A stretch of DNA of 22,301 nucleotides, taken from Candidatus Zixiibacteriota bacterium. Its GTDB lineage: Bacteria > Zixibacteria > MSB-5A5 > GN15 > JAAZOE01. The position numbers and the translations under genes were made by a program. The stretch spans positions 1 to 22,301 of the forward strand of contig JAUUYJ010000005.1 of the NCBI GenBank assembly GCA_030588275.1, in the 5' to 3' direction. The notes beneath the pieces are model-generated. The model did no database searches, had not been told where the DNA came from, and worked only from the letters and a program-made list of their open reading frames with translations. Below are positions 7,995 to 16,179 of the stretch, in pieces (the stretch's first letter is position 1; the number at the start of each line of letters is the position of its first letter).

Positions 7995-8054
7995 ATGGCA
8001 AAGAAAAGAACGCTATTTGAGCCGCATGAGAAATGGGATAAGCAGGAAAAATAG
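7995..8054 (+). CDS. Candidate micro-ORF, 19 residues, basic and hydrophilic
   Basis: ATG at 7995 to TAG at 8052-8054 encodes MAKKRTLFEPHEKWDKQEK. The start is preceded by TGAGGTGG (7979-7986), a strong ribosome binding site with an 8-base spacer, which is why I list it despite its length. The peptide has no membrane segment and is rich in Lys and Glu. Its stop lies one base before the anti-sigma factor stop codon on the other strand, so the two genes converge tail to tail. No confident promoter was found upstream. It could be a regulatory peptide, a conserved tiny protein or a chance frame; comparison between related genomes would decide. Confidence 0.4.
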   Translation: MAKKRTLFEPHEKWDKQEK

Positions 8055-8055
8055 A

Positions 8056-8616
8056 TTATATGCTATAGGTCACCGAACGACGCTGTTTTTTCATGCCAAC
8101 CACAATCTGGTCAATAACCACAATTGCCGAGAGAGTAACAACAATGAATAGGACCATCAGCGGATTGATGCCATAGTTGGATAGAAACTGCTTTACAACA
8201 TTGAGGGCGGCGGCACTGCTGGCTAGCATCTCCAAACCCCACAGGCGAGTTGCCGTTCCGATAGCCAACAGGTCGAGGAAATATAGGCCCACCGCAACCA
8301 TAATGGCAATAGCTGAAAAGCCGATCAGACCATCGCTGAACTTAATTATCGGAGTTGAGAAAACAGGTGAAGCAGATGTAACCGGATCGGCTGACAAAGC
8401 CGAATTTTCTGGAATTTTATCGAGAACCGTGTCGGCAAAGTTGACTGAGAGAGAAAAATCGACCTCCTCTTTCAGCCCAACAAACAACGCTTGATAGTTA
8501 GCGACCTCATTCTGGCAGATTGGACAATGGTCCAGATGGGACGCGACCAGATTGGAGTCAGCCAAAGAGCCGTCGAGTAGTTGTTGAATCTGGTCATCTG
8601 TGAGATGGTCGCTCAT
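8056..8616 (-). CDS. Anti-sigma factor with zinc-type N-terminal domain
   Basis: The 186-residue membrane protein is the cognate inhibitor of the ECF sigma factor encoded just upstream. The N-terminal region is helical (LTDDQIQQLLDGSL) and carries the HxxxCxxC zinc motif at H27, C31 and C34 (HLDHCPIC), the hallmark of ZAS anti-sigma domains that clamp the sigma factor. Two hydrophobic segments follow, about residues 95-117 and 148-173, anchoring it in the membrane, with a short basic tail (MKKQRRS). The start ATG overlaps the sigma stop codon by four bases (ATGA), so production of the two is coupled. The signal that releases the sigma factor is not evident. Confidence 0.9.
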   Translation of the reverse strand: MSDHLTDDQIQQLLDGSLADSNLVASHLDHCPICQNEVANYQALFVGLKEEVDFSLSVNFADTVLDKIPENSALSADPVTSASPVFSTPIIKFSDGLIGFSAIAIMVAVGLYFLDLLAIGTATRLWGLEMLASSAAALNVVKQFLSNYGINPLMVLFIVVTLSAIVVIDQIVVGMKKQRRSVTYSI

Positions 8617-9179
8617 AAATCCCCCCGGTCGTAACCGGTTTGAAGTCTTTCTTTTAGCACTTTTCTGGCACGAAACAGATAACTTTTGACCGTCCCTTCA
8701 GGAAGTTTCATCGTCTGGCCGATTTCGGCGTAGCTCATTTCATCAAGATGAAAGAGCGTCACGATTGTCTTATAAAGAGCGGGCAATTTATCTATCTCCC
8801 TCTTTAATATAGCCGAAAGGTTGTTTTTTGACAAGATGATATCCGGCTGATAGCGTGTATCGGCAACCGGCTCGAACTGTGTCTCATCATCTCCGAGGTC
8901 GTCATATAATGGTAACTTTTTCTTCTCCAGGAAGTTGAGACAACTGTTATGGGCAATCCGAGCGATCCAGGTCGATAGTTTTGACTCAAATCGAAAACGG
9001 CCCAGGTTATTGTACACTTTGATAAAAACTTCCTGACACAAATCCTCACGATCCGATTCAGACTTGACCATTCGGTACACGACATGGCCGACCAGACGCT
9101 GATTGTCAGAAATAAGCGTCCGGAAGGCGCTTTTATCGCCTGCCAATATCTTTTGTACCAGAGCATTAGATTCGGTCAT
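8613..9179 (-). CDS. ECF-type (extracytoplasmic function) RNA polymerase sigma factor
   Basis: The 188-residue protein has the two-domain layout of ECF sigma factors. Region 2 covers about residues 20-90, with REDLCQEVFIKVYNNLGRF and STWIARIAHNSCLNFL. Region 4 covers about 125-180, where LDEMSYAEIGQTMKLPEGTVKSYLFRAR is the helix-turn-helix that reads the -35 element. There is no extra C-terminal domain. It is the first gene of a two-gene operon with the anti-sigma factor. The ATG at 9179 follows AGAGAAAGGA with a very short gap. A promoter of the same form as that of the divergent gene lies directly upstream, which points to autoregulation. The inducing stress is unknown. Confidence 0.95.
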   Translation of the reverse strand: MTESNALVQKILAGDKSAFRTLISDNQRLVGHVVYRMVKSESDREDLCQEVFIKVYNNLGRFRFESKLSTWIARIAHNSCLNFLEKKKLPLYDDLGDDETQFEPVADTRYQPDIILSKNNLSAILKREIDKLPALYKTIVTLFHLDEMSYAEIGQTMKLPEGTVKSYLFRARKVLKERLQTGYDRGDL

Positions 9180-9200
9180 ATCCTTTCTCTATATAAAAGA

Positions 9201-9226
9201 GACCGCTATGACAATTAAAAGTTGCA
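9201..9226 (-). promoter_or_regulatory. ECF-type promoter for the sigma/anti-sigma operon
   Basis: Reading minus, TGCAACTTTT (9226-9217) is followed after 11 bases by CGGTC (9205-9201), so AACT to GTC is 16 bases, normal ECF spacing. The predicted start is near 9194, leaving about 15 bases of leader before the sigma ATG. The elements match the forward promoter at 9237-9262 nearly base for base. Confidence 0.68.
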
Positions 9227-9236
9227 AAAAAAATCC

Positions 9237-9262
9237 TGCAACCTTTCTGAATCCGGCCGGTC
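9237..9262 (+). promoter_or_regulatory. ECF-type promoter for the DUF6249-like gene
   Basis: TGCAACCTTT (9237-9246) is followed after 11 bases by CGGTC (9258-9262), then AGATAA. AACC to GTC is 16 bases. It starts 10 bases beyond the -35 of the opposite promoter, so the pair is back to back. It sits about 45 bases upstream of the ATG at 9309. Confidence 0.7.
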
Positions 9263-9308
9263 AGATAAGGGAAATTAAAAAAGAAAATTATTTGAAAAGG
9301 AGGATAGC

Positions 9309-9674
9309 ATGGACTGGGAACCTATTTTAATCGTAACCGTAATCTTTGGAACAGCCGCTTTTGTCATCAAGTCGATATTGGAATATCGCCTTAAACAAAA
9401 ACTGATAAGTGCCGGAATGGTCGATGAAAAGCTGAAATTTCTCAACTTTGACAAGCTGGCCAACTACGCTCCCTCTTCGTTAAAGTGGGGGCTGGTATTA
9501 ACTTTCATCGGTGCTGGCATTCTTATTTTGAAGCTTTACCCCGGATATGTTGAGGATGAAGCGGTCTTTGGGACAATGCTCATTGCCGCCGGAGCCGGAC
9601 TTTTGACTTACTATTTTATCGCCAATTCAATAATGAAAAAGCACCAGAATGGCAATCCACCAGAGCAAAATTAG
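9309..9674 (+). CDS. DUF6249-like small membrane protein, probable ECF sigma target
   Basis: The 121-residue protein has an N-terminal membrane helix (about 5-22), a charged amphipathic segment (about 26-50, EYRLKQKLISAGMVDEKLKF), then two hydrophobic helices (about 58-75 and 86-108) and a polar tail. This helix / basic stretch / two-helix plan, with SLKWGLVLTFIGAGILI, is what I know from DUF6249 proteins, which are frequently encoded beside ECF sigma factors. The start is well supported by AAAAGGAGGA (9295-9304). It diverges from the sigma operon and has a matching promoter, so it is likely part of the same membrane-linked regulon. Its molecular role is unknown. Confidence 0.8.
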   Translation: MDWEPILIVTVIFGTAAFVIKSILEYRLKQKLISAGMVDEKLKFLNFDKLANYAPSSLKWGLVLTFIGAGILILKLYPGYVEDEAVFGTMLIAAGAGLLTYYFIANSIMKKHQNGNPPEQN

Positions 9675-10213
9675 TTAGAAAAGAACCCTTGGTACCATTC
9701 CCCGTGTCCTCTTATTTGGGGGCATGGGGTTATTAGTGTAGGCTGTGAATGCCAGAAAGCATGGCCGCTATTGCACTAATAAGTTATTTTTGGGGATTTA
9801 CTGCACTTGGTCTGAGTTATTTCTCCTCAAATCTGATAGCTTTTTCTACCCCTTCCTCAAAAATATAGTTGTTATTTTCCCGTTTATAACGAAAATTACA
9901 AATACCGATTAACAATCGGGCGTAATAGTAGTTATTGTGGTAGTTAATATCGAAGATGGCGATTTTTTGTAATTAGGCCATTTTGGAAATGAGCAAGGGA
10001 TGCCGCAATGAGACTATTTAATTATTAAAAGTAAAAACAGATCGTCCGGGAACAAATAAATGAATTGATCATTATATACTGATGCAAATAGAGAACTGTT
10101 TTAACGATGGGCAACACCGGCAAGCGAAGGCAAAAAAGAGACAACAATTGAAGAACAATAAACCGATCCTGACAATAGACCAAACAGGCCAATCCCTCAG
10201 AGGAACGGCGGTT
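9675..10213. other. Long non-coding stretch before the respiratory operon
   Basis: No convincing gene is seen. It contains a G-U-containing 10-bp hairpin (9700-9709 with 9720-9729) followed by TTATTAG, which may be a weak terminator of the preceding gene. An inverted repeat at 9894-9974 encloses a small hairpin, and a TATACT at 10075-10080 could be a -10 element with no good -35. A weak 39-codon frame at 9749-9868 has no ribosome site. The respiratory operon promoter probably lies here but I cannot locate it confidently. If the upstream ATG at 10082 is used for ctaB, the stretch ends at 10081. Confidence 0.6.
9894..9974. repeat. Long-range inverted repeat with nested hairpin
   Basis: AATTACAAA (9894-9902) is exactly complementary to TTTGTAATT (9966-9974). 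Just inside the left arm, CCGATT (9905-9910) pairs with AATCGG (9914-9919) across a 3-base loop. The right arm is embedded in a T-run (9963-9968). It could be a structured leader or terminator, but AT-rich arms of this length can arise by chance. Confidence 0.35.
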
Positions 10214-11110
10214 TTGCCCGATCTCAGTCTCAAAAAACTAAGCCGTCGCATCACCGCATACATGATGCTGACGAAGCCATCAATTATGCTCTTGGTCTTG
10301 GTTACCGGCGGAACCGCCCTGATTGTCGAGGGATCTTTTCTAAATCAGCCTTCACATCTGTTAATTTTTCTGGTCGGCCTCTACCTGACCGGAGGGTGTG
10401 CCAACGCCTTAAACCAACTGTTTGAGCGGGATATCGACGCCCGGATGACCCGGACGATGAAGAGGCGACCGTTACCCAAAGGGCAATTGGAGGCCTCAGA
10501 AGCATTCTGGTTCTCGATAACCATCGGCGTCGTTGGTCTGTTGATCTTGGGTCTTGTATTTAACCTCCTGACCGCCTTCCTGTCGCTTGGTACGATTTTA
10601 TTTTACAGCCTGTTTTATACTTTGTGGCTTAAGCCAAACAGTATGCAAAATATAGTGATCGGTGGTGTTGCCGGGGCGATGGCCCCGATCGGTGCCTGGG
10701 CGGCGGCAACCGGGACGGTTGGCGCGGAAGCGCTGGTCATGTTCCTTGTCGTTTTCCTCTGGACGCCCCCTCATTTTTGGGCGCTGGCCTATTGCTACCG
10801 AGACGATTACCGCCGGACCAAGTTACCAATGTTGCCGGTGATGAAAGATTTATCTTCAACTTTAAACTACATTTCTGTTTATTCAGTTGCCTTGATAATT
10901 GCCAGCCTTGGTTATTTTTGGACCGGAGGAGGGTCTCTGTACTTGATCCTGGCGATTATTTTAGGTAGCTACTTTCTGGCAAAAGTATTCGTGGCCCGAC
11001 GTAAGCGGGATGAAAAGTCAATCTGGGCGATTTTTACCGCCTCAATTATATATCTTTTTGGATTGTTTTTGGCGATGATTATTGATAAATTCGCCATGAT
11101 CCTTTTTTAA
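10214..11110 (+). CDS. ctaB: Protoheme IX farnesyltransferase (heme o synthase)
   Basis: This UbiA-superfamily membrane prenyltransferase adds a farnesyl group to heme b to make heme o, needed (directly or after conversion to heme a) by the oxidase encoded downstream. Visible family blocks are LTKPSIMLL near the start, the diphosphate-binding stretch NALNQLFERDIDARMTRT, RRPLPKG, and YRDDYRRTKLPMLPV, with about nine hydrophobic helices. I choose the TTG at 10214: AGAGGA (10199-10204) is 9 bases upstream, and the 298-residue product begins about 20 residues before TKP, as usual for the family. The alternative ATG at 10082 adds a 44-residue Lys/Gln-rich extension and has no ribosome site. It is first in the respiratory operon, 20 bases before actA. 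Confidence 0.93.
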   Translation: MPDLSLKKLSRRITAYMMLTKPSIMLLVLVTGGTALIVEGSFLNQPSHLLIFLVGLYLTGGCANALNQLFERDIDARMTRTMKRRPLPKGQLEASEAFWFSITIGVVGLLILGLVFNLLTAFLSLGTILFYSLFYTLWLKPNSMQNIVIGGVAGAMAPIGAWAAATGTVGAEALVMFLVVFLWTPPHFWALAYCYRDDYRRTKLPMLPVMKDLSSTLNYISVYSVALIIASLGYFWTGGGSLYLILAIILGSYFLAKVFVARRKRDEKSIWAIFTASIIYLFGLFLAMIIDKFAMILF

Positions 11111-11130
11111 AATATTAGACAGGAAAGCTA

Positions 11131-11778
11131 TTGGCTCAGATATTTCCAGCATGGACCAACCGCCTGCCCCTTATGGTCATCGCGGTTCTGCTCATCATAG
11201 CATCAAGCGTTGCCGGCTTCTTTTGGTATTATGGGTCGCCGCGCTATACCGATGTTGGTTATCGGCCCAAACAGCCGCAACCATATAGCCATAAACTTCA
11301 TGCCGGAGATTTGGGGATTGATTGCCGATACTGCCATAGTGATGTTGAGAAATCTCCCAACGCCAATATTCCTCCGACGCAGACCTGCATGAACTGCCAT
11401 ACCTTGATAAAAGCTGATAGTGATAAACTGCTGGCCGTTCGATCCAGTTGGGCGAACAAAACACCGCTGGAATGGGTTCGTGTTCACGAACTGCCCGACT
11501 ATGCCTATTTTGACCACAGCGTTCATTTATCAGCCGGGGTCGGATGCGTTAGCTGTCATGGAAATGTGGCCGAGATGGAAGAGGTCACCCAGATGGAACC
11601 GTTGTCGATGTCGTGGTGTCTTGACTGCCATCGCAACCCGGAACCAAACCTGCGCCCAGCCGATCAGATTACCAACATGACCTGGGTACCGAGTGAAGAA
11701 GATAAAATTAAGGCGCATCAGATGATGCTTACAAAAAAGATCGACCCACCGGTCGATTGTTCGGGATGCCATCGGTGA
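11131..11778 (+). CDS. actA: Alternative complex III subunit ActA, pentaheme cytochrome c
   Basis: ActA is the multiheme c-type cytochrome of alternative complex III, which oxidises quinol and passes electrons to cytochrome c or an oxidase. The 215-residue protein has one N-terminal membrane helix (about 13-32) and a periplasmic domain with exactly five CxxCH heme sites: 65-69 (CRYCH), 86-90 (CMNCH), 139-143 (CVSCH), 163-167 (CLDCH) and 210-214 (CSGCH). The last site is one residue from the C-terminus. Extra His residues (YSHKLH, FDHSVH) fit as distal heme ligands. The start is a TTG at 11131 with AGGAAAG just upstream. Its stop overlaps the likely GTG start of actB. Confidence 0.95.
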   Translation: MAQIFPAWTNRLPLMVIAVLLIIASSVAGFFWYYGSPRYTDVGYRPKQPQPYSHKLHAGDLGIDCRYCHSDVEKSPNANIPPTQTCMNCHTLIKADSDKLLAVRSSWANKTPLEWVRVHELPDYAYFDHSVHLSAGVGCVSCHGNVAEMEEVTQMEPLSMSWCLDCHRNPEPNLRPADQITNMTWVPSEEDKIKAHQMMLTKKIDPPVDCSGCHR

Positions 11779-14747
11779 ATAAAGAGATCAAGCAATTATC
11801 GGGGGAAAAGTTCTGGCGGTCGTTGGATCAACTGGCCGACAAACCGGAATTTCGTCGCTTTTTGGAAGCAGAATTCCCCGCTTCGGTAGATGAAGAAAAG
11901 CATGGCGTTTCGCGCCGAAATTTTTTGTCGATTATGGGCGCATCGCTGGCGATGGCCGGACTGGTTGGTTGTCGGCGTCCCGTAGAAAAAATTATCCCGT
12001 ACGTGTCTCAACCGGAAAGCATCATTCCCGGTGTCCCCAACTATTATGCCACGACGTTCCCGTTTGGGCGGACCCCCTTGGGTGTTATCGTCGAGAGTCA
12101 CGAAGGCCGACCGACAAAAATTGAGGGAAACAAAGCGCATCCGAGTACGCGTGGAAAATCAAACGGCTTTATGCAGGCAGAGATATTAAACCTGTATGAC
12201 CCGGACCGCACTACTGAAGTCTTGCATCAGGGTGAAAAGTCGGACAAAGCTAAATTTACGACTTTCTGGAATGAACAACTTGCGGAGTTGAGGGAAGTTT
12301 CTGGCAAGGGGTTGGCTGTTGTTATTGAACCACACTGCTCCCCCACATTGGCAAATTTGGGTCAAGATCTGAAACGACTCATGCCTGAGGGGTTGTACAT
12401 TGGGTATAATCCGATCAGCGATGATGCGGCCCGAGCCGGAAGCGACGAGCAACCAACGCATCAGTTTGACAAAGCAAAAATTATCCTGTCGCTCGATTCT
12501 GACTTTCTTGGAACCGAAGATGACAACCTGATCTCGACCCGGCAATTCGCCGATGGACGACGCGTCCTGAATCCGGGTGACGAGATGAGTCGGCTGTATG
12601 TTGTCGAACCAGACTTTAGCATCACCGGGGTTTCCTCAGACCACCGCTTGCGTTTGCCCCGAAGTGCGGTTGAGAAATTTACCGTTGCCTTAATTTCTGA
12701 GTTGGAAAATCAGGGACTTGGTTCTTTTGAGATTGCAATGGGAAGTCACAATTTTGACCGCAAGTGGTTATCCACTTTGGCCTCCGACCTGATAAAAAAT
12801 AAGGGTGCATCGCTGGTTGTGGCCGGACGAACCCAACCTGCTGAAGTTCATGTTCTGGTAAAAAAGCTGAATTCAGCCCTTGATAATGTTGGCAAAACGG
12901 TAGCCTATCTTCCGATCTCTCCCAGTGAAACCGACATTGATTTCACAAATAGCTTACATGAGTTAGACGAGGCGGTTAAGGCGAATGATATTACAACCTT
13001 GGTGATGCTTGGTGGTAATCCGGTTTACAACGCTCCGACTAATCTGAATTTTCAAAAACTGCTGAAAAAGGTCACTCACACGGTTCATCTGAGTGATCGA
13101 CTGAATGAAACATCGCAATTGGTCGACTGGCACCTGCCCCGAGCCCATTGGTTGGAAAGCTGGGGGGATGCGGCCACAAGTGATGGCGTCAAGTCTGTCA
13201 TTCAACCGTTGATCGAACCGCTCTTTGGCGGGATTGGTGATGTTGAATTTTTGAATCTTATTGTTACTGGTGAAAATCGACCCGGACATGAGATTGTGCG
13301 TGAATCGTGGCAGAAATTTATCACCGGAGATTTTGAAACCGGCTGGCGGAAAGTTTTGCATGATGGTTTGTTGGCCTCCGACCAATCAACACTAAGAGAT
13401 ACCCAGCAGACGGCAAACTTTAACCGCGCCGAACGAACCATATCTTACCCTGATGCGGTCGAAATTTCTGCCCATAAGCTGGAGCTGATATTTCAGGTCT
13501 CTCCCACTTTGTACGACGGGCGGTACGCCAACAACGGCTGGATGCAGGAACTCCCGCACCCCGTCTCTAAGTTAACCTGGGATAACGCCGCAGCGGTCAG
13601 CACAACTACGGCGAACGACCTCGGAGTTACCAACGGTGACGTTGTAGCCTTGACGCATAACGGCAAATCGCTTGAACTGCCAATCTGGATCGTTCCCGGT
13701 CTGGCTGATAATATGATCTCATTAGAACTTGGCTATGGACAGAAGAGCTCTGGCCGGGTCGCCAACAACGTTGGCGTTAATGCTTATGCGATGCGAACCG
13801 ATGAAAACTGTTATGCTCTTTCGGGCGTAACGTTGACCAAAACCGGAAATACTTATCCGCTCGCATCGACGCAGGATCATGGTAGCATGGAGGGACGGCC
13901 GATTGTCCGTCAGGCAACGCGCGATCATTATGTTGCGCATCCTGCCTTTGCCCAGGAGATGGCCGAGCATCCGCCTCTTCGCGGTATTTACCCTGAGCAT
14001 GATTATTCAAAAGGGTACCAATGGGGGATGGCAATTGATCTCAGTTCCTGCACTGGATGCAACTCCTGTACCGTCGCCTGCCAGAGTGAAAATAATATAT
14101 CGGTCGTTGGCAAAGAACAGGTTGCCAACGGTCGCGAAATGCACTGGATTCGTATGGATCGGTATTTCACCGGAGAGACTGAAAATCCGACGGCGGTTTT
14201 CCAACCTGTTACCTGTCAGCATTGCGAAAATGCGCCGTGCGAACAGGTCTGTCCCGTTCAGGCAACTTCTCATGACAAAGAGGGTCTGAACGTCATGACT
14301 TACAACCGCTGTGTCGGGACGCGCTACTGCTCCAACAACTGTCCTTACAAAGTGCGCCGTTTTAATTACTTCAACTTTGTCAAAGACACACCGGAAATCG
14401 TCAAACTGGCGATGAACCCGGATGTGACAATGCGGTCGCGCGGTGTTATGGAAAAATGTACCTTCTGTACGCAACGGATCAACCAGGCACGCATATCAGC
14501 CAAGAAGAGCGATGTACCGATTGCTGACGGACAGGTAACGACCGCCTGCGAACAGGCCTGCCCAGCCGATGCAATCACCTTTGGAAATATTAACGACCCC
14601 GATAGTCGGGTTGTAAAAGTCAAAAAGCAGAACCGCAATTATGAGCTATTGGCCGAACTGAACACCAAGCCGCGCAACAGTTATTTGGCAATTATAAAAA
14701 ACCGCCACCCTGAATTGGAGGATTATATCCCTTCGCTCACCAGCTAA
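11775..14747 (+). CDS. actB: Alternative complex III subunit ActB, molybdopterin-like / Fe-S fusion
   Basis: This 990-residue periplasmic subunit relays electrons through Fe-S clusters. It carries a twin-arginine motif (SRRNFL, about 46-51) and a Cys at about 66 after LAMAGLVG, suggesting Tat export and lipidation. The large middle part (about 75-700) resembles molybdopterin oxidoreductases, but in this family it is known to lack the cofactor. The C-terminal part has ferredoxin-type clusters: CTGCNSCTVAC (~758), CQHCENAPCEQVCP (~813), CVGTRYCSNNCPY (~846), CTFC (~895) and CEQACP (~924), consistent with three 4Fe-4S clusters and one 3Fe-4S. The GTG at 11775 overlaps the actA stop by four bases and has GGGA 8 bases upstream; ATG 11766 and TTG 11757 are in-frame alternatives. 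Confidence 0.95.
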   Translation: MNKEIKQLSGEKFWRSLDQLADKPEFRRFLEAEFPASVDEEKHGVSRRNFLSIMGASLAMAGLVGCRRPVEKIIPYVSQPESIIPGVPNYYATTFPFGRTPLGVIVESHEGRPTKIEGNKAHPSTRGKSNGFMQAEILNLYDPDRTTEVLHQGEKSDKAKFTTFWNEQLAELREVSGKGLAVVIEPHCSPTLANLGQDLKRLMPEGLYIGYNPISDDAARAGSDEQPTHQFDKAKIILSLDSDFLGTEDDNLISTRQFADGRRVLNPGDEMSRLYVVEPDFSITGVSSDHRLRLPRSAVEKFTVALISELENQGLGSFEIAMGSHNFDRKWLSTLASDLIKNKGASLVVAGRTQPAEVHVLVKKLNSALDNVGKTVAYLPISPSETDIDFTNSLHELDEAVKANDITTLVMLGGNPVYNAPTNLNFQKLLKKVTHTVHLSDRLNETSQLVDWHLPRAHWLESWGDAATSDGVKSVIQPLIEPLFGGIGDVEFLNLIVTGENRPGHEIVRESWQKFITGDFETGWRKVLHDGLLASDQSTLRDTQQTANFNRAERTISYPDAVEISAHKLELIFQVSPTLYDGRYANNGWMQELPHPVSKLTWDNAAAVSTTTANDLGVTNGDVVALTHNGKSLELPIWIVPGLADNMISLELGYGQKSSGRVANNVGVNAYAMRTDENCYALSGVTLTKTGNTYPLASTQDHGSMEGRPIVRQATRDHYVAHPAFAQEMAEHPPLRGIYPEHDYSKGYQWGMAIDLSSCTGCNSCTVACQSENNISVVGKEQVANGREMHWIRMDRYFTGETENPTAVFQPVTCQHCENAPCEQVCPVQATSHDKEGLNVMTYNRCVGTRYCSNNCPYKVRRFNYFNFVKDTPEIVKLAMNPDVTMRSRGVMEKCTFCTQRINQARISAKKSDVPIADGQVTTACEQACPADAITFGNINDPDSRVVKVKKQNRNYELLAELNTKPRNSYLAIIKNRHPELEDYIPSLTS

Positions 14748-14778
14748 CGGCAGTTGAAGTCGGGGATATATAATAAAA

Positions 14779-16179
14779 TTGAGTAGTAGCACAGAACATA
14801 TTGAAGAGCCGCTGATCAAAGGTAACCCATCGTTTGGGAAGATCACCTCGGTGATTAGTAGAATCAGCGAGAAAAAAGCTCCCCGGATGTGGTATGTCGC
14901 TATTTCCATCACCAGCAGTTTGGCGGCGCTGATGTTTGTCTCAATCGGTTATCTCGTTTGGGAAGGGGTGGGGATATGGGGTCTCAATAACCCGGTTGGC
15001 TGGGGTTGGGCGATTATAAATTTTGTTTTCTGGGTTGGCATCGGTCATGCCGGGACCTTGATTTCGGCCATTCTGTTTCTCTTGCGCCAAAAATGGCGCA
15101 CCTCTATCAACCGCTTCGCCGAAGCGATGACCCTCTTTGCCGTTATGTGCGCTTTGGTCTTTCCCGGTATTCATGTCGGGCGGATCTGGATCGCCTACTA
15201 TATGTTCCCCCTGCCGAACCAGATGGACATGTGGCCTAACTTTCGCTCACCTTTGTTGTGGGACGTTTTTGCCGTCGGGACTTATTTTACCGTCTCGTTG
15301 ATGTTTTGGTACGTCGGGCTGATCCCCGATCTGGCCACCCTTCGGGACCGAGCCACGACCAAACTGCGCAAATTTGTGCTTGGGATTTTGGCCGTTGGCT
15401 GGCATGGTGGGAACCGCCAATGGAAGCATTACGAATTGGCTTATCTTATTTTGGCCGGTATCTCGACACCGTTGGTACTTTCGGTTCACTCGGTCGTATC
15501 GACCGATTTTGCCGTCAGTATTGTTCCGGGCTGGCATACGACGATCTTCCCTCCTTACTTTGTCGCCGGAGCGATATTTTCCGGCTTTGCGATGGTTATG
15601 ACATTGTCGATCATCGTCCGCAAGCTGTTTGCCTTGGAAGATTATATCACCCTGCGCCATCTGGAACGGATTAATAAAATTATGCTCTTAACCGGCATGA
15701 TGGTCGGTTACGCTTATTCGATTGAATTTTTTATCGCCTGGTATAGTGGTAATATTTACGAAGCGTTTACCTTCATCAATCGGGCCACGGGGCCTTACGC
15801 CTGGGGTTATTGGATTATGATAACCTGCAATGTCGTTGTGCCTCAGATGTTCTGGTTTAAAAAACTGCGCAACAGCATTCCGGTCATGTTTGTTATTTCG
15901 ATATTAATCAATGTCGGGATGTGGTTTGAGCGGTTTGTTATTGTCGTTTCGTCGCTGGCTAACGATTTTCTACCGGCGGCGTGGGATTATTACAGCCCGA
16001 CATTCTGGGACATCTCCACTTTCGTTGGATCATTCGGACTCTTTTTGACCCTCTTTTTGTTGTTCATTCGCTTTGCCCCGATTATTGCCATGTCGGAAGT
16101 GAAAGGCGTTCTGCCGGAGGCAGACCCGCACCATCATGCTCAGGATCACGATCATAAGGAGCCTAATGATGGCCATTGA
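14779..16179 (+). CDS. actC: Alternative complex III subunit ActC, NrfD-like quinol-binding membrane protein
   Basis: The 466-residue integral membrane subunit belongs to the NrfD/PsrC family. About ten helices start near residue 38 (MWYVAISITSSLAALMF) after a cytoplasmic N-terminus with EPLIKGNPSFGKIT, and the protein ends in a His-rich tail (DPHHHAQDHDHKEPNDGH). Conserved polar stretches in the helices (WVGIGHAGTLISAIL, FPGIHVGRIW, SVHSVVSTDFA) fit a quinol site. In known complexes ActC and ActF are the paired membrane subunits under the Fe-S arm. The start is probably TTG 14779, though its best ribosome site (CGGGGA) is about 12 bases away. It overlaps actD by 11 bases. Confidence 0.93.
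   Translation: MSSSTEHIEEPLIKGNPSFGKITSVISRISEKKAPRMWYVAISITSSLAALMFVSIGYLVWEGVGIWGLNNPVGWGWAIINFVFWVGIGHAGTLISAILFLLRQKWRTSINRFAEAMTLFAVMCALVFPGIHVGRIWIAYYMFPLPNQMDMWPNFRSPLLWDVFAVGTYFTVSLMFWYVGLIPDLATLRDRATTKLRKFVLGILAVGWHGGNRQWKHYELAYLILAGISTPLVLSVHSVVSTDFAVSIVPGWHTTIFPPYFVAGAIFSGFAMVMTLSIIVRKLFALEDYITLRHLERINKIMLLTGMMVGYAYSIEFFIAWYSGNIYEAFTFINRATGPYAWGYWIMITCNVVVPQMFWFKKLRNSIPVMFVISILINVGMWFERFVIVVSSLANDFLPAAWDYYSPTFWDISTFVGSFGLFLTLFLLFIRFAPIIAMSEVKGVLPEADPHHHAQDHDHKEPNDGH

Noticed and set aside
9700..9729. Hairpin after the DUF6249-like gene as an intrinsic terminator
   Set aside because: The 10-bp stem depends on two G-U pairs and is followed by TTATTAG rather than a T-run, so I mention it only as a weak candidate.
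9749..9868. A 39-codon hydrophobic frame on plus, starting MPESMAAIALIS
   Set aside because: It has no recognisable ribosome site or promoter, and its hydrophobicity follows from T-rich DNA. It would need conservation evidence.
11775..14747. ActB as an active molybdenum oxidoreductase
   Set aside because: Its gene context, the fused Fe-S domain and family knowledge identify it as the ACIII subunit, in which the molybdopterin-like domain is cofactor-free.
14007..15660. Long antisense open frames opposite actB and actC (about 140-155 codons)
   Set aside because: They lie fully inside well-supported genes, have low-complexity or His/Arg-rich products and no start signals; they are mirror effects of the coding strand.
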